A stretch of 44,912 bases of DNA. Origin: Actinomycetota bacterium (GTDB lineage Bacteria; Actinomycetota; Actinomycetes; S36-B12). The stretch spans positions 1-44,912 of the forward strand of contig JAUXRN010000226.1 of NCBI GenBank assembly GCA_030681835.1, given 5' to 3'. The position numbers and the translations under genes were made by a program. This document shows, piece by piece, positions 44,231 to 44,912 of this stretch. The notes below the pieces were generated by a model. It saw only the letters and a program-made list of their open reading frames with translations, was not told the DNA's origin and made no database searches. Position 1 is the first letter of the stretch; every line of letters starts with the position of its first letter.

Positions 44231-44912
44231 TCAGCGGTCGGAGGAGAAGCGCACCGTGCCCGGAGCGAGGATCGCTCCCGGCCACACCCGCACGCCGGTG
44301 AGCAACTCGTTGCCCGCGCCGATGACCGCGCCGTCGCCCACGACGGTGCCGTGCAGCACGCAGTCCTCGCCGACGACAGCGCCCACGCCCACGATGCTGT
44401 TGTGCACGCGGGCGCCGGCCTCGATGCGCGCGCCATCGAAGACCACGCAGCCATCGACGACCGCGCCGTCGGCGATGAAGGCAGCGCGCCCGACGACGGT
44501 GCCGCCGTGCACCTGCGCCCGGCTCGAGACCTGTGCCCCCGGAAGCACCAGCAGGTCTCCGTGCGAGGGGACCGCCGGCGATGGCGCCGCGCCCAGCACG
44601 AGGTCGCGCGACCCCTGCACGAAAGCAAGTGGCGTGCCGAGGTCAAGCCAGTAGCCGCTGTCCACGACGCCCGTGACCAGCGCACCGGACTGCAGCAGTG
44701 CGGGGAAGGTCTCACGCTCGACCGAGACGGGACGGCCACCCGGGATCGCGTCGATGACCGACCGGCGGAAGACGTAGCAGCCGGCATTGATGTTGTGCGT
44801 GACGATCTCGGCGTCCGTGGTCGGCTTCTCCAGGAAGGCGGTGACGCGCCCGGACAGGTCGGTCGGCACCAGGCCGTATGCACGCGGGTCGTCGACCGGA
44901 GTGAGGTACAGG
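44231..44912 (-). CDS. manC: Mannose-1-phosphate guanylyltransferase (GDP-mannose pyrophosphorylase), 5' truncated
   Basis: This enzyme makes GDP-mannose from mannose-1-phosphate and GTP. The visible 226 residues are the C-terminal part; the gene continues past the right edge. They start LTPVDDPRAYGLVPTDLSGRVTAFLEKPTT, the conserved middle of sugar-nucleotide transferases, followed by NINAGCYVFRRSVIDAIP and SGYWLDLGTP. A left-handed beta-helix of hexapeptide repeats (GTVVGRAAFIADGAVV...GVGAVVGEDCVLHGTVVGDGAVIG) closes the protein. Position corresponds to Rv3264c in M. tuberculosis. It is the last of three GDP-mannose pathway genes in the window. A related sugar-1-phosphate nucleotidylyltransferase specificity cannot be excluded. 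Confidence 0.9.
   Translation of the reverse strand, partial: LYLTPVDDPRAYGLVPTDLSGRVTAFLEKPTTDAEIVTHNINAGCYVFRRSVIDAIPGGRPVSVERETFPALLQSGALVTGVVDSGYWLDLGTPLAFVQGSRDLVLGAAPSPAVPSHGDLLVLPGAQVSSRAQVHGGTVVGRAAFIADGAVVDGCVVFDGARIEAGARVHNSIVGVGAVVGEDCVLHGTVVGDGAVIGAGNELLTGVRVWPGAILAPGTVRFSSDR

Noticed and set aside
44226-44285. N-terminal extension of the AlkA-like protein to 44285
   Set aside because: It would overlap the guanylyltransferase gene by 55 bases and adds residues not matching the family; GTG at 44225 fits better.

Overview
The window is about 45 kb of dense, very GC-rich actinobacterial chromosome with almost exclusively housekeeping-type gene content. A WhiB2-like regulator, the MtrA-MtrB-LpqB signalling set, F420 biosynthesis (FbiA and fused FbiB), MoeZ, DUF3499, DUF5719, an Rv3235-family protein and a large NAD-dependent glutamate dehydrogenase point to class Actinomycetes. 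Genus cannot be told from the sequence. Much of the gene order follows the block known in Mycobacterium tuberculosis from the Rv3235 family through secA, comF, lpqB-mtrB-mtrA, sahH, manA, pmm, whiB2, fbiA-fbiB to the mannose-1-phosphate guanylyltransferase, with informative local departures.

Layout. 1-2005 (+): end of a kinase-like/UPF0104 membrane protein, a NIL-domain protein and a CDGSH iron-sulfur protein. 2078-8239 (-): moeZ and the 1614-residue glutamate dehydrogenase. 8365-10753 (+): a DUF2505 protein and a secreted seven-repeat (delta-60) beta-propeller protein. 10773-15189 (-): a tight four-gene unit of SAF-domain protein, CpaE-like ATPase, wax ester synthase/DGAT-like acyltransferase and patatin lipase. 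15304-17667: a small excisionase-type HTH gene, an unrecognised protein, an Rv3235-family protein and an L,D-transpeptidase-like protein. 17671-20520 (-): secA. 20638-22218 (+): a GNAT-LuxR fusion and comF. 22187-27098 (-): CPBP protease-mtrA-mtrB-lpqB. 27157-27827: a two-helix membrane peptide and a monooxygenase-like gene flanked by two copies of a 61-bp palindromic repeat. 27837-33568 (-): sahH, a cation transporter, manA, a Trm112-like protein, pmm and DUF3499. 33638-38905 (-): DUF5719, a giant glycosyltransferase and whiB. 39081-44912: an alpha/beta hydrolase divergent from fbiA-fbiB, then a lipoprotein, an AlkA-like glycosylase and a truncated mannose-1-phosphate guanylyltransferase.

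Mannose metabolism (manA, pmm, guanylyltransferase) supplies GDP-mannose for envelope glycans, to which the glycosyltransferase, MtrAB-LpqB, WhiB and SecA are also linked. The parts least explained by known biology are the SAF/CpaE-like/WS-DGAT/patatin operon, the GNAT-LuxR protein where a ribosome hibernation factor gene is expected beside secA, a CPBP protease coupled to mtrA, and the repeat pair flanking the monooxygenase gene.

About fourteen genes have a -10-like hexamer (xAxxxT) ending exactly 6 or 7 bases before the start codon and no Shine-Dalgarno sequence, which indicates frequent leaderless transcription. No intergenic gap exceeds 300 bases; the longest, 16056-16318 (263 bases), holds a promoter with an embedded inverted repeat. 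No rRNA, tRNA, CRISPR array, integrase or transposase was seen.
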